64,000 bases of DNA from Phycisphaerae bacterium (lineage in GTDB: Bacteria; Planctomycetota; Phycisphaerae; Phycisphaerales; Phycisphaeraceae): positions 1 through 64,000 of the forward strand of contig JAUHZU010000011.1 in the NCBI GenBank assembly GCA_030425705.1, given 5' to 3'. Below the pieces are notes generated by a model. The model saw only the letters and a program-made list of their open reading frames with translations. It ran no database searches and was not told the DNA's origin. Position numbers and translations under genes: made by a program. Numbering within the stretch: the stretch's first letter is position 1; each line of letters opens with the position of its first letter. This document shows, piece by piece, positions 17,457 to 26,197 of the stretch.

Positions 17457-18857
17457 ATGACCACGACCCAAAACACGCCTAAGACCGTCGACGCAACCCT
17501 TGTCTCTACAGACCCGTTCACGGGGGAGGAAGTCGGCCGGGTGGACGTGACCCCGGCCGAAGCGATCGACGCGGTGATCGACAAGGCACGCGACGCGCAG
17601 CAGCGCTGGGCCGAGACCCCGCTGGCGCAACGGATCGAGACGCTGAAAGCCGCTGGCCCGCTCCTCGCGGAGCACGCTGAAGAACTTGGCGAACTCATCA
17701 GCCGTGAGCAGGGCAAGACCCTCGCGGAGGGTCAAGGCGAGGCCGCCGCGGTGGCCGGCGGGATCGCTGCCGAGTTGGACCGCATCGCCGAGGCCTTGTC
17801 CCCGGAGGCGCTGGAAGACGAACACACCCGGTCGGTCCTGCACTACGACCCGCTGGGCGTGTGCGTCGCGATCACGCCGTGGAACTTCCCCGTGCTCATG
17901 CCGCACTGGCTGGTGCTGCCGGCGCTCGCGGCGGGAAACGCCGTAATCCTCAAGCCCTCCGAGCTGACCCCGCTCACCGGCCAGCGCTACGCGGAACTGC
18001 TCAACCGGGTCCTGCCCGATGGGGTGCTGCAGGTCGTCCACGGGGCCGACGCGCAGGGCAAGGCGCTCGTCGCCGGCGCGGTCGATCTGATCGCGTTCAC
18101 CGGCTCGCGCGACGCGGGCCGGCACATCATGCAGGCCGCGGGCAAGGGGCTCAAACGCCTCATCCTTGAGCTGGGCAGCAAAGACCCGCTGATCGTGCTG
18201 GACGACGCGGATGTCGAGAAGGCCGCCGACTTCGCCGCCATGAACAGCTTCCGCAACTGTGGGCAGGTCTGCGTCAGCACCGAGCGGATCTATGTCCACG
18301 CCAAGGTCGCCGACGCGTTCATGGACCGCCTGCTCGCCAAGACCGCCGACATGAAGCCCGGCCACTACACCGATGCGGACGCCACGATGGGCCCGATGGT
18401 CGACGCCCGCCAGAAAGCGCACGTCCTCGCGCAGATCGAGGACGCAAAGGCGAAGGGCGCGAAGGTCCTCGCGGGCGGCAGCCCCGGCGAAGGCAACCTC
18501 ATGCCGCCGACCGTGTTGCTGGGGGTCACCCACGACATGGACGTCTGCCGAGAGGAGACGTTCGGCCCGATCGCCGCGGTGCAGGTCGTCAGCGACGACG
18601 AAGAGGCGCTCCGCCTGGCCAACGACAGCGACCTCGGGCTCGGGGGCGTCGTCTTCGGTGAACAGGCACACGCCGCGCAAATCGCACGCCGGCTCCAGGC
18701 CGGCATGATCGGCATCAACAAGGGCATCGGCGGCGCGACCGGCTCGCCCTGGGTCGGCGCACGCCAGTCCGGCTACGGCTACCACGGCTCGCGCGAAGGC
18801 CACCGGCAGTTCTGCCAGCTCCGCGTCGTCAGCGAAGCGAAAGCGTCACCCGACTAA
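17457..18857 (+). CDS. NAD(P)-dependent aldehyde dehydrogenase
   Basis: A 466-residue aldehyde dehydrogenase with the Rossmann segment ITPWNFP, nucleotide-binding FTGSRDAGR, general base E238 (LILELGSKDP) and catalytic C272 (NCGQVCVS). The overall pattern is closest to succinate-semialdehyde/acyl-aldehyde dehydrogenases, but the aldehyde cannot be told from sequence. The ATG at 17457 has AGGA 9 nt upstream; earlier in-frame codons from 17394 look non-coding. It converges with the SpoIIAA-like gene 16 bp away. Confidence 0.85.
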   Translation: MTTTQNTPKTVDATLVSTDPFTGEEVGRVDVTPAEAIDAVIDKARDAQQRWAETPLAQRIETLKAAGPLLAEHAEELGELISREQGKTLAEGQGEAAAVAGGIAAELDRIAEALSPEALEDEHTRSVLHYDPLGVCVAITPWNFPVLMPHWLVLPALAAGNAVILKPSELTPLTGQRYAELLNRVLPDGVLQVVHGADAQGKALVAGAVDLIAFTGSRDAGRHIMQAAGKGLKRLILELGSKDPLIVLDDADVEKAADFAAMNSFRNCGQVCVSTERIYVHAKVADAFMDRLLAKTADMKPGHYTDADATMGPMVDARQKAHVLAQIEDAKAKGAKVLAGGSPGEGNLMPPTVLLGVTHDMDVCREETFGPIAAVQVVSDDEEALRLANDSDLGLGGVVFGEQAHAAQIARRLQAGMIGINKGIGGATGSPWVGARQSGYGYHGSREGHRQFCQLRVVSEAKASPD

Positions 18858-18873
18858 CCGTGCCGCGTGTCCC

Positions 18874-19239
18874 CTACGCTGTGAGCCACGCCTCGGCCGC
18901 GTCGGCCTCGTCCAAGCCGAACGCCTTGATCTCCAGCCCCGGGATCAACGCGCCCTCGATCTCGCTGATCTTCTTCAGCCACCCCTGGTCCGCCAGCACC
19001 GCGGCCTTATCGAAACGGCCGACCAGCTTCAACAGCTTGGGCATCCGCATCAGTTCCACACCGATCGCCCCGAGCGACGGCAGGTGGAAATCGTCGATCC
19101 GGTACAACATCCGGCCGTGCTCGATCCCCTCGGCCTTTACCACCAGATCGTCCAGCGCCGCGGTCATCCCCTCACGGTCGAGCTTGCCCGACAGGGCGAT
19201 GTCCAGGCGGTTGGGCCCGTGCGGAGTGATCGTGAACAT
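18874..19239 (-). CDS. SpoIIAA-like (STAS-fold) protein
   Basis: A 121-residue cytoplasmic protein of the SpoIIAA-like family. Strand-helix alternation (RLDIALSGKLDREGMTAALDDL, then GRMLYRIDDFHLPSLGAIGV, then RFDKAAVLADQGWLKKISEI) fits the family, as does length. Members resemble anti-sigma-factor antagonists but usually lack the phosphorylated serine, and their roles are mostly unknown. AAAGG lies 6 nt before the ATG. No anti-sigma factor or phosphatase gene is next to it. Confidence 0.75.
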   Translation of the reverse strand: MFTITPHGPNRLDIALSGKLDREGMTAALDDLVVKAEGIEHGRMLYRIDDFHLPSLGAIGVELMRMPKLLKLVGRFDKAAVLADQGWLKKISEIEGALIPGLEIKAFGLDEADAAEAWLTA

Positions 19240-19293
19240 GGGGTGCCTTTCGGTAGGAATCCAGGGTTATGCGGACGGCTCATCCTAGGCCGG

Positions 19294-20271
19294 TCAGGGC
19301 GTCTCGTTCCACCCGCGCCAGAGCCACCGCATCGCGTCCGGGAAAACTGCCGCGCCGTGCTGCCCGTTGTGTCCGCCGTCGCCCGCGACAAAGCGGTAGT
19401 CGTAGCGATCCCCATAGGACAGCGCCCGCGCCATCTGCTGGTTTGCCAGCCACCAGTTGCCGTGCGCGTTGTCCAGGTCGTTCATCCCGTCCTGCAAGAA
19501 GACCCGGATCGGCCGGGCCTCTTCCTTGCGGAGGATCGCCGGGTAGATGTGCCCGCCGCGGATGTTGGTGAAGCTGCCGATCGTCGACAGGACCTTGCGG
19601 AACGCGTCGGGCCGGTGCCAGGCACACTTGAACGCGCAGATGCCGCCGGAACTGGTCCCGCAGATCGCGCGCATCTCCGGGTCGTCGGTGAGGCGGTATC
19701 GTCCGCCGACCAACGGCAGGACCTCGTCCATCAGGAATCGCGCGTAGGTGTCGTCGGGCGTGTCGTATTCGACGCTGCGGTTGTTGCGGTTGCCCCAGTA
19801 GCCGTCGGGCAGCGTCTCGCCACGGTGGCCCGGCTCGATAAAGATGCCGATCGTTACCGGCATCTCGCCCGCCGCGATGAGGTTGTCCATCACCACCGAC
19901 GCGCGGAACTCGCTGTCCGCGTGGGCGTAGGCGTGCCCGTCCTGGAACACCATCACCGCCGCTGGCTCGTCGCCGTCCGGGTCGTACTGCGCCGGGACAT
20001 AGACCCAGTACTCGTGGAGCGTGCCAGGATAGACCGTGCTGTCGCTGAACAAGTGGCGCGTCACCGTCCCGCGCGGCACACCGTCCCTCGGCCGGGAATC
20101 CTCCGTCAACGCGTAGGGCCCGGGCTGGTAGATCACCCGCTCGGACAGCGGCACCGACATGCCCGGCGGAGGCGCCGCCGCACCATCCTGTGCCCCGGCT
20201 GGCGTTGTGCCTTGGGCAAGCACCGATGCACCCAGCAGCACCCAATGGGTCAGACGTCGTGCAGCCATCAT
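19294..20271 (-). CDS. Secreted alpha/beta-hydrolase esterase, CE1/Fes-like
   Basis: A 325-residue esterase with a signal peptide (THWVLLGASVLAQGTTPAGA). The esterase D/enterochelin-esterase-like fold shows in HEYWVYVPAQYD and AVMVFQDGHAY. The nucleophile serine is in CGTSSGGICAF, and the acid and base probably lie in LQDGMNDLDN and GDGGHNGQHG. Planctomycete relatives are often annotated as feruloyl or acetyl-xylan esterases; the ester cleaved here is unknown. Its ATG overlaps the stop of the upstream membrane-protein gene (ATGA, 20268-20271), so both are made from one message. Confidence 0.82.
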   Translation of the reverse strand: MMAARRLTHWVLLGASVLAQGTTPAGAQDGAAAPPPGMSVPLSERVIYQPGPYALTEDSRPRDGVPRGTVTRHLFSDSTVYPGTLHEYWVYVPAQYDPDGDEPAAVMVFQDGHAYAHADSEFRASVVMDNLIAAGEMPVTIGIFIEPGHRGETLPDGYWGNRNNRSVEYDTPDDTYARFLMDEVLPLVGGRYRLTDDPEMRAICGTSSGGICAFKCAWHRPDAFRKVLSTIGSFTNIRGGHIYPAILRKEEARPIRVFLQDGMNDLDNAHGNWWLANQQMARALSYGDRYDYRFVAGDGGHNGQHGAAVFPDAMRWLWRGWNETP

Positions 20272-21146
20272 GATTCGCTCTCCGTGTGTGGATCGGTTTC
20301 TGTCGGGCTGATTGGCGGCGGCGTGTCGGCCGGGAGTGCTTTGCCCTCCACCGTCAGGCGGGCGGGGTGGCCGAACCAGGCGTTGGGCCTGCCCGTGTTG
20401 TCGACGTACTTCGATTCGAGCAGGGACCGGACCGCCGCGATGTCGGCCCCCTCATCGACCCAGCCGCCGTCGATGTCGGGGAAGTCGGTCTTGCAGTTGT
20501 CGCACTTCGCGGTGTTGCTGAAGCGGATCGGGCACCAGAAGCTCTCGACGTTGCGCAGCATCTCCCCGCCCAGCGACCACACGCCCGTCATCCAGTCGCA
20601 GTAGAGGCACCAGATCAGGTCGTAGCCGACCAGCCCATCAAACTTTGTCCGCGAGACGTTCACCCACTCGGCGTGCTTGTACTTCGGCAGCCGGACCAGC
20701 CAGGTCAGTGGCGGGTAAACGATGTATTCCGCCACACGGACGCAGATAAACAGCGGGGCGGCCAGGCACGTCCACCACACCGCGAGGTGGTTCCGCCACC
20801 CGCCGACCGCGCGGTCGAGCGTCCGGAAGATCGTCCGCCGGGTCCCGCGGTGCATGGGGTGCATCTCGTGCAGGAACGACCAGACCACGAGCGTCACCGA
20901 CTGCCCCGCCACCGCGGAGAGCAGCATCAACCACAGCCCCGGCCGGACGTAGCGATCCAGCCCCGCCCACAGCACCACCACCGCCACCGGGGGCGCGACG
21001 AGGAACGCGAACACCACGAGGTCCAGACCCGGTGCCTGCCGCAGCAGGCGGGCAAGCCCGGGGGCGTAGTTGCCGATTGCGTGCAGTAGCCCGGCCAGGG
21101 CAAGCAGGGCGACAACGGTCGAGAGGAACAAGAGGAGTAATGTCAT
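20268..21146 (-). CDS. Membrane protein with cytosolic cysteine cluster, unknown function
   Basis: A 292-residue protein. Four or five hydrophobic segments occupy about residues 1-165 (for example LLLFLSTVVALLALAGLLHA and LDLVVFAFLVAPPVAVVVLW). A soluble C-terminal half carries a dense cysteine group: CLYC, a single cysteine in FWCPI, and CDNC within about 45 residues. This spacing suggests a bound metal or disulfide site. I do not recognise the family. The gene is coupled by ATGA to the secreted esterase, so both may handle the same envelope substrate; that is inference. Confidence 0.6.
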   Translation of the reverse strand: MTLLLLFLSTVVALLALAGLLHAIGNYAPGLARLLRQAPGLDLVVFAFLVAPPVAVVVLWAGLDRYVRPGLWLMLLSAVAGQSVTLVVWSFLHEMHPMHRGTRRTIFRTLDRAVGGWRNHLAVWWTCLAAPLFICVRVAEYIVYPPLTWLVRLPKYKHAEWVNVSRTKFDGLVGYDLIWCLYCDWMTGVWSLGGEMLRNVESFWCPIRFSNTAKCDNCKTDFPDIDGGWVDEGADIAAVRSLLESKYVDNTGRPNAWFGHPARLTVEGKALPADTPPPISPTETDPHTESES

Positions 21147-21155
21147 CGGTCTACC

Positions 21156-21261
21156 GTAGGGTGGGTGGAACGAGTCCGTGAGTGATACCCACCGGGTGCT
21201 GCCGGCAGCGGTGGGTGGGCTCCGGTGGGTATCGGTCGCGGACTCCCTCCACCCACCCTAC
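21156..21261. repeat. Family A REP pair without a transposase
   Basis: Two 38-nt units in inverted orientation, 21156-21193 and 21224-21261, separated by 30 nt. They match each other at 33 of 38 positions. Each starts with the GTAG head followed by GGTGGGT and ends with ACCCACC, so each can fold with a 7-bp stem. They fill almost the whole 118-bp gap between the two flanking minus-strand genes. The family is the one flanking the RAYT at 47665. Confidence 0.92.
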
Positions 21262-21264
21262 ATG

Positions 21265-21702
21265 CTAAGGCGTGAGCAACTGTACATACACTATTGCACC
21301 GATCAGCAAGCCAAGCCCAACGACAACCAGGATGCCAATCAACCATTTGTCTGCTAGAGGTGTCCGGGCTGCGCTCAAGTGATCGCGCTCTGCGGTGATG
21401 TCACTCCAGTTAGGCCCGCTGACGTCCGGCGTTTTCCCTTCCTTGAACGACTGCATCAGGCCGACAGCCGCCTCCAGATCAAGGGCCTCTGCTTTGGCAT
21501 AAAACGATCCGTGCTTGTCTTTGAACTCAGCTCCGAAGTGACTCTCAAAGAACATCAGTTCGAGTGATTCTCCCGTGGTGGTGTTCTCCAAGTGCAACGG
21601 AACCTTCCATGTGTACTGCATGGCTCGAAGGCAACTGATGAGACAGTCTTGGTCAGGCTGAGCAACATCAATCTCAAGCATTCCTTCCAGCTTGTGGTTC
21701 AT
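21265..21702 (-). CDS. Hypothetical tail-anchored protein
   Basis: A 145-residue protein, unrecognised. A soluble domain (about 1-110) is rich in acidic and aromatic residues (QDCLISCLRAMQYTWKVPLH, MFFESHFGAEF). A single hydrophobic helix near the C-terminus (WLIGILVVVGLGLLIGAIVY) would anchor it to the membrane with the N-terminus in the cytoplasm. Base composition is clearly more AT-rich than its neighbours, suggesting recent acquisition or weak constraint. It lies between a REP pair and the comM-like gene, whose stop is 10 bp upstream of its own start side. Confidence 0.6.
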   Translation of the reverse strand: MNHKLEGMLEIDVAQPDQDCLISCLRAMQYTWKVPLHLENTTTGESLELMFFESHFGAEFKDKHGSFYAKAEALDLEAAVGLMQSFKEGKTPDVSGPNWSDITAERDHLSAARTPLADKWLIGILVVVGLGLLIGAIVYVQLLTP

Positions 21703-21712
21703 AGCAATCTCC

Positions 21713-23227
21713 TTACCGCCCGCGATCCAACAACCGGTAGCTGATCGCCTCCGCCGCGTGCTGCATGGTGATGCCAGCGCTCGCGTCGAGGTCGGCGAGG
21801 GTGCGGGCGACCCTTCGGATCTTGTCGTAGGCGCGGGCGCTGAGGTTCAGTTCGCTCATGGCCTGCTTGATGAGGTCCTTCGCGCCGTCGTCCATCGGGG
21901 CGTGTTTATCGAGCTCTCGGCCCGAGAGCAGGGCGTTGCGTTTGAGCGCGCCGCCGTTGCGTTGGTACTGGATTGCGCGGGCCTGTAGCACCTGCTCGCG
22001 GATGGTGGCGGAGCTGGTGCCGTTGGGTTGGCCGGTGAGCTGTTTGTAGGGGACTGGCGGGACCTCGACATGGATGTCGATGCGGTCGATCAGCGGGCCG
22101 GAGAGCTTGGAGAGGTAACGGTCCATCTGCTTCTGCGACTGCGCATCGGTGGGTTTGCTGCCCTGTTGGGTCGGATTCAAGGCAGCAACCAGCATGAACT
22201 GTGCGGGGAAGCGGATGGAGGAGTGGGCGCGGGCGATGGTGACGTGGCCGTCTTCGAGGGGCTGGCGGAGCGTTTCGAGCACGGGCCGGGGGAACTCGGG
22301 CATCTCGTCGAGGAAGAGGACGCCGTGGTGGGCAAGCGAGACTTCGCCGGGCCTCGGGACGGTTCCGCCGCCGATGACGGCCGCGCTGGACGCGGTGTGG
22401 TGGGGCGTGCGGACGGGGCGTGCGGTGATGAGCGACCGGCCGCGCGGGACCTGGCCGACCGCGGAGTAGATGCGGGTGACCTGCAGCGCTTCGTCGCGCG
22501 AGAGCGGCGGGAGGATGCCGGGCAGCGCGCGGGCGGCCATGGTCTTCCCCGTGCCGGCCGGGCCGATCATCATGATGTTGTGTCCCCCGGCGGCGGCGAC
22601 GGCCATGGCGCGTTTGACCGCCTCTTGGCCGCGGATGTCGGCGAAGTCGATGCCAGGCGTCTCGTTGCGCAGGGTCTCGTCCACGTCGATCGTCGCGACG
22701 GGCGTGATCTCGTGCTGGCCGTTCAGGAACGACACGACGCTGGCCAGCGAGTCGGCGGGGTAGACCTCGATGCCGTCCACCGCCGCGGCCTCGTGCGCGT
22801 TATCCGCCGGCACGACGACGCCTTCCATCCCCAGTTCCTTGCAGAGCAACGCGAGGTTGATGATGCCCGCGACGGGGCGGACCCGGCCGTCGAGCGCGAG
22901 TTCGCCGGCGAACATGAGGTTCTTGTGCCGCTCGGTCTGGATCACGCCCTCGGACAGCAGGATACCGATGGCGATGGGCAGGTCGTAGACCGGGCCTTCT
23001 TTGCGTTTGTCGGCCGGGGCGAGGTTGATGACCGTGCGTGCGAGGGCGAAGGGGTAGCCGGTGTTGGTGACGGCCGAGCGGACGCGTTCGACGGACTCTT
23101 TCACCGCCGCGTCGGGCAGGCCGACGATAAAGGTCCTGGGCATCGCGTCGTGGACGACGTCGACCTCGACCTCGCAGGCGATGGCGTCGATGCCCTGGAG
23201 CAGGAAGCTGTGGACCTGTGCGAGCAT
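21713..23227 (-). CDS. comM: ComM/YifB-family Mg-chelatase-like AAA+ ATPase
   Basis: A 504-residue ATPase. The N-terminal ChlI-type Lon-like domain (about 1-180) includes VGLPDAAVKESVERVRSA and NLAPADKRKEGPVYDLPIA. The AAA+ core has Walker A GPAGTGKT, Walker B VLFLDEMPEF and arginine-finger region SGPLIDRIDIHVEVP. A C-terminal helical domain (LNLSARAYDKIRRVARTLADL) ends it. The family includes ComM, a helicase that aids recombination during natural transformation. The usual cysteine-rich NPCPCG insert after the sensor is replaced here by NPTQQGSKPT without any cysteine. Confidence 0.9.
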   Translation of the reverse strand: MLAQVHSFLLQGIDAIACEVEVDVVHDAMPRTFIVGLPDAAVKESVERVRSAVTNTGYPFALARTVINLAPADKRKEGPVYDLPIAIGILLSEGVIQTERHKNLMFAGELALDGRVRPVAGIINLALLCKELGMEGVVVPADNAHEAAAVDGIEVYPADSLASVVSFLNGQHEITPVATIDVDETLRNETPGIDFADIRGQEAVKRAMAVAAAGGHNIMMIGPAGTGKTMAARALPGILPPLSRDEALQVTRIYSAVGQVPRGRSLITARPVRTPHHTASSAAVIGGGTVPRPGEVSLAHHGVLFLDEMPEFPRPVLETLRQPLEDGHVTIARAHSSIRFPAQFMLVAALNPTQQGSKPTDAQSQKQMDRYLSKLSGPLIDRIDIHVEVPPVPYKQLTGQPNGTSSATIREQVLQARAIQYQRNGGALKRNALLSGRELDKHAPMDDGAKDLIKQAMSELNLSARAYDKIRRVARTLADLDASAGITMQHAAEAISYRLLDRGR

Positions 23228-23408
23228 GGCCGGAGTGTATCAGCCGGGCGGTACGGGGCCGGTCCGGGGGTGACAGGGGGTGGCACGTCGGTGGGGCTGT
23301 GCCGGTTGCGCGGGTCCTGCCGGGCCGGGATAGCGCGTTTTTACAAAGAATTGGCACGGTTACTCGCATCCATTACCCGCGAGGGTCACGATGACGATGA
23401 GATAGTCC

Positions 23409-23807
23409 ATGGCCCTATCCCTGAACATCCATAAGCTGACGGACGCCTACATGAAGGGGGAAGAGGCGGCCAAGGAATCCCGCCGGGGCGGCCGCATGCC
23501 CATGGTCGGACTGAAGTCGAACCTCGGCCGGGTCCTGGACCTGTCGCACTGCGGCGTGCTCGTCCAGCGGGGCGGCCTGTTCCGCGGGCTGCGGATCAAT
23601 CAGCGGGTCGTAATCGTTCTGAAGTTCTGCGACGTGAAGGTCGCGGTGAAGGCCCGCGTGGCGCGCAAGGAAAAGAAGCGCGGCATCGGCCGGGTCTACG
23701 GGCTGGAGTTCCTGAACATCACCGACAAGCAGCGCCAACAGATCTGTCACATCGGCCAGAGCTGCTTCCCCAAGCAGACCCTGCCGGGGAACGAGGCCGC
23801 CGCCTGA
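23409..23807 (+). CDS. PilZ-like domain protein
   Basis: A 132-residue protein whose core resembles a PilZ domain: the strand and turn GRVLDLSHCGVLVQ fit the D-x-S-x-x-G motif, and basic residues before it (RRGGR, then KSNLGR) could supply the arginine motif for cyclic di-GMP. The later strands (VVIVLKFCDVKVAVKARVARKEK and YGLEFLNITDKQRQQI) fit the barrel. PilZ proteins often control type IV pili, and the pil genes begin 2.7 kb downstream. The domain call is moderate because the RxxxR part is imperfect. Confidence 0.65.
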   Translation: MALSLNIHKLTDAYMKGEEAAKESRRGGRMPMVGLKSNLGRVLDLSHCGVLVQRGGLFRGLRINQRVVIVLKFCDVKVAVKARVARKEKKRGIGRVYGLEFLNITDKQRQQICHIGQSCFPKQTLPGNEAAA

Positions 23808-23863
23808 AACGGCAGGTGCGCCCGATCAGTCATCAAGAACACACGCGGTTGAAGCCGGCCCGG

Positions 23864-24700
23864 CTAGCGGTCGCCGGTGTGGATCAGGTGCGCATCGGTG
23901 TCGCCCGACGCCTCGAAGAGGTTGTCCTGATTGTTCATCGGGCCGTTGTCGTACCGCGTCGGCAGGATGTGGGTCTGCTCGAAGGCGACGTGGTTATCGT
24001 TCCACAGGATGGACCCCTTCCACTGGCCGGGGCTGCCGGAGTGGACACTGTCGACGGCGCTGGTCGCGTTGGCCCCGGTGTTGCGGTCACTCATCACGAT
24101 GGACTGGGTGTTGAGCGTCTGGCTCCACTCGTGGACGCGGTGGGGGGTCTGTGGGTCGGCAACGACCTGCCCGGGCGTGCCGTCGGTCTGCAGCATCGCG
24201 TAGGAGTAGTTGTCGACGACGACCGCGCCGGAGAAGGCCCACTCGTAGCGGGCCTCGGTCTCGCTGGGGCTGATGGCGTACCCGGGGGTAAAGAAGCTCC
24301 CGTTGAGCATCAACCAGTAGCGGGCCTCCACCGTGTCGCCGTCGCCCGAGCCGCCGGTCGTCGTGAGGCCGTCGAGGAGGACCCGGCCCTGGCTGTCCAC
24401 GCCGACAAACCACGCCTTGTTGGAGTTCGCGTAGGTGACCAGCCCCTGGTGGATGCCGCGGAGCTGGGTGCTGTTCTGCATCCGTCTGGCGGTCCGGCGG
24501 GAGGCACCCAGCGCGGGCAGCAGGATGCCGATCGCCAGGAGCAGGATGAGCAGCAGGACCAGCGCCCCCGAGCAGCCGACGATGCCGAGGATCAGCCCGG
24601 TCGATACACCGCCCGAAGGCGGCGGGGGCGGCGGGGGGTACTGGGCGGGCGGCTGGTAGGGCTGCTGCGGCTGCGGGGGAGGGGGCGGGGACTGCGACAT
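23864..24700 (-). CDS. DUF1559-like envelope protein with proline-rich N-terminus
   Basis: A 278-residue protein. Residues 1-35 are almost only Pro, Gln and Tyr (cytoplasmic low-complexity segment). A membrane helix follows (GLILGIVGCSGALVLLLILLLAIGILL), leading into PALGASRRTARRMQNSTQLRGIHQG. This helix exit resembles the conserved stem of planctomycete DUF1559 pseudopilins. Near the end, SILWNDNHVAFEQ resembles the H-X9-DG motif region. Unlike true pseudopilins there is no GFTLIE prepilin cleavage site, so it is probably a membrane-anchored relative. The start at 24700 avoids an unlikely 17-codon extension. Confidence 0.62.
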   Translation of the reverse strand: MSQSPPPPPQPQQPYQPPAQYPPPPPPPSGGVSTGLILGIVGCSGALVLLLILLLAIGILLPALGASRRTARRMQNSTQLRGIHQGLVTYANSNKAWFVGVDSQGRVLLDGLTTTGGSGDGDTVEARYWLMLNGSFFTPGYAISPSETEARYEWAFSGAVVVDNYSYAMLQTDGTPGQVVADPQTPHRVHEWSQTLNTQSIVMSDRNTGANATSAVDSVHSGSPGQWKGSILWNDNHVAFEQTHILPTRYDNGPMNNQDNLFEASGDTDAHLIHTGDR

Positions 24701-24778
24701 GCGGGGCTCCGGAACGAGAGTGTGCTGCCGGATCATACCGCATGGCTGCACACGCCGATACCCCGAAGCCCACTCCCG

Positions 24779-26197
24779 TTACAGCACAAAGTTGGACAGA
24801 TCGGCATCCGCGACGACCGGGGCGACCTGCTCGCGGACGAAGGCGTCGGTGATGCGCAGCTCCGTCTCGCCGGCGGCGACGCGGTCGGGGGCGTCGAAGT
24901 TGATCTCGTCAAACACGGTCTCGACGATCGTCATCAGACGACGCGCACCGATGTTTTCGAGACGCTCGTTCGCGGCGGCGGCGAGCTCCGCCATCGCGTC
25001 GATCGCGCCGGGCTCGAAGACGACCCGCAGGCCCTCGACGCCGAGCAGCGCCTCCTGCTGCCGGGTCAGCGCGCCCTGCGGCTCGGTGAGGATGCGGACA
25101 AAGTCGTCCTTGGTCAGCGGTGCCAGCTCGACGCGGATCGGGAACCGGCCCTGCAGCTCGGGCATCAGGTCGCTGACCTTCGCGTAGTGGAACGCGCCGG
25201 CGGCGATGAAGAGGATGTGGTCGGTGTGGACCACGCCGTGCCGGGTGCTCACCGCCGACCCCTCGACGATCGGCAGCAGGTCGCGCTGCACGCCCTGGCG
25301 CGAGACGTCCGGTGAGCCCTTGCCCCCGGGGCCGTCGGCCGTGGCGATCTTATCGATCTCGTCGAGGAAGATGATGCCCGCGTCCTGGGTCCGGTCGATC
25401 GCTTCGCTGACGATCTTGTCCTCGTCCAGCAGTTTGTCGGTTTCTTCCTCGATCAGGATGCGGCGTGCGTCCTCGACGCGGACGCGCTTACGCTTGTTCT
25501 GCTCGGGGATAATCTTCTCGAACATGTCGGCCATGGACGGGTCCATCTGGTCCAGCCCCATGTTGGCGAACATCACCGACGTCTGCGGCCGGCGGGTGAT
25601 GTTCATCTCGACCTCCTTGTCGTCGAGCGCGCCGGCGGTAAGCTGCTCGCGCATCTTCTCGCGGAGGCGCTGCTTGCTCTCGATCGAGTCCGCGGTGGCG
25701 ACGAACCCGCCCTTTGCCGAGCTGTCGCCCTCGGCTGCAACCGATGCGGTGGCGTGTCGGCGTTTTGATGCCTCCGGATCGGAGCCGGGCAGCAGCAGCG
25801 TCACCAGCCGGTCCATCGCTGCGGCCTCGGCCTTCTCGTTCACCGCCTGGGCCTGCTCGGCCCGGACCATGGCGATCGCCTGGTCCAGCAGGTCGCGGAC
25901 CATCGACTCGACGTCCCGGCCGTGGTAGCCGACCTCGGTGAACTTGCTCGCCTCGACCTTGATGAACGGCGCGCCGGTCAGACGGGCCAGCCGGCGGGCG
26001 ATCTCCGTCTTCCCGCAGCCGGTGGGCCCGGCCATGATGATGTTGCGGGGGACGACCTCGCGCGCGATCTCGCCGTCGAGCTGCTGCCGCCGCCAACGGT
26101 TGCGGATGGCGACCGCGACGGCGCGTTTCGCGTCGTGCTGGCCGATAATGAAGCGGTCGAGCTGCTCGACGATAGCTTTTGGGGTCTGGTCTTGCAT
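24779..26197 (-). CDS. hslU: ATP-dependent protease ATPase subunit HslU
   Basis: A 472-residue AAA+ unfoldase of the HslUV protease. IIGQHDAKRAVAVAIRNRWRR opens the protein. Walker A is GPTGCGKT, and the conserved pore region is VGYHGRDVESMVRDL (GYVGRDV in E. coli, here GYHGRDV). Walker B is IIFLDEIDKIA and sensor 2 is IGARRLMTI. The I-domain spans about 115-230 and includes a non-conserved Ser/Ala-rich insert. The hslV protease gene, normally next door, is absent from the window. The first in-family methionine is at 26197; the open frame continues upstream without similarity. Confidence 0.95.
   Translation of the reverse strand: MQDQTPKAIVEQLDRFIIGQHDAKRAVAVAIRNRWRRQQLDGEIAREVVPRNIIMAGPTGCGKTEIARRLARLTGAPFIKVEASKFTEVGYHGRDVESMVRDLLDQAIAMVRAEQAQAVNEKAEAAAMDRLVTLLLPGSDPEASKRRHATASVAAEGDSSAKGGFVATADSIESKQRLREKMREQLTAGALDDKEVEMNITRRPQTSVMFANMGLDQMDPSMADMFEKIIPEQNKRKRVRVEDARRILIEEETDKLLDEDKIVSEAIDRTQDAGIIFLDEIDKIATADGPGGKGSPDVSRQGVQRDLLPIVEGSAVSTRHGVVHTDHILFIAAGAFHYAKVSDLMPELQGRFPIRVELAPLTKDDFVRILTEPQGALTRQQEALLGVEGLRVVFEPGAIDAMAELAAAANERLENIGARRLMTIVETVFDEINFDAPDRVAAGETELRITDAFVREQVAPVVADADLSNFVL

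Noticed and set aside
23351-23367. Sigma-54-like TGGCACG...CGCA motif upstream of the PilZ gene
   Set aside because: The GG-to-GC distance is one base longer than the strict sigma-54 spacing, and no enhancer-binding protein gene is near.
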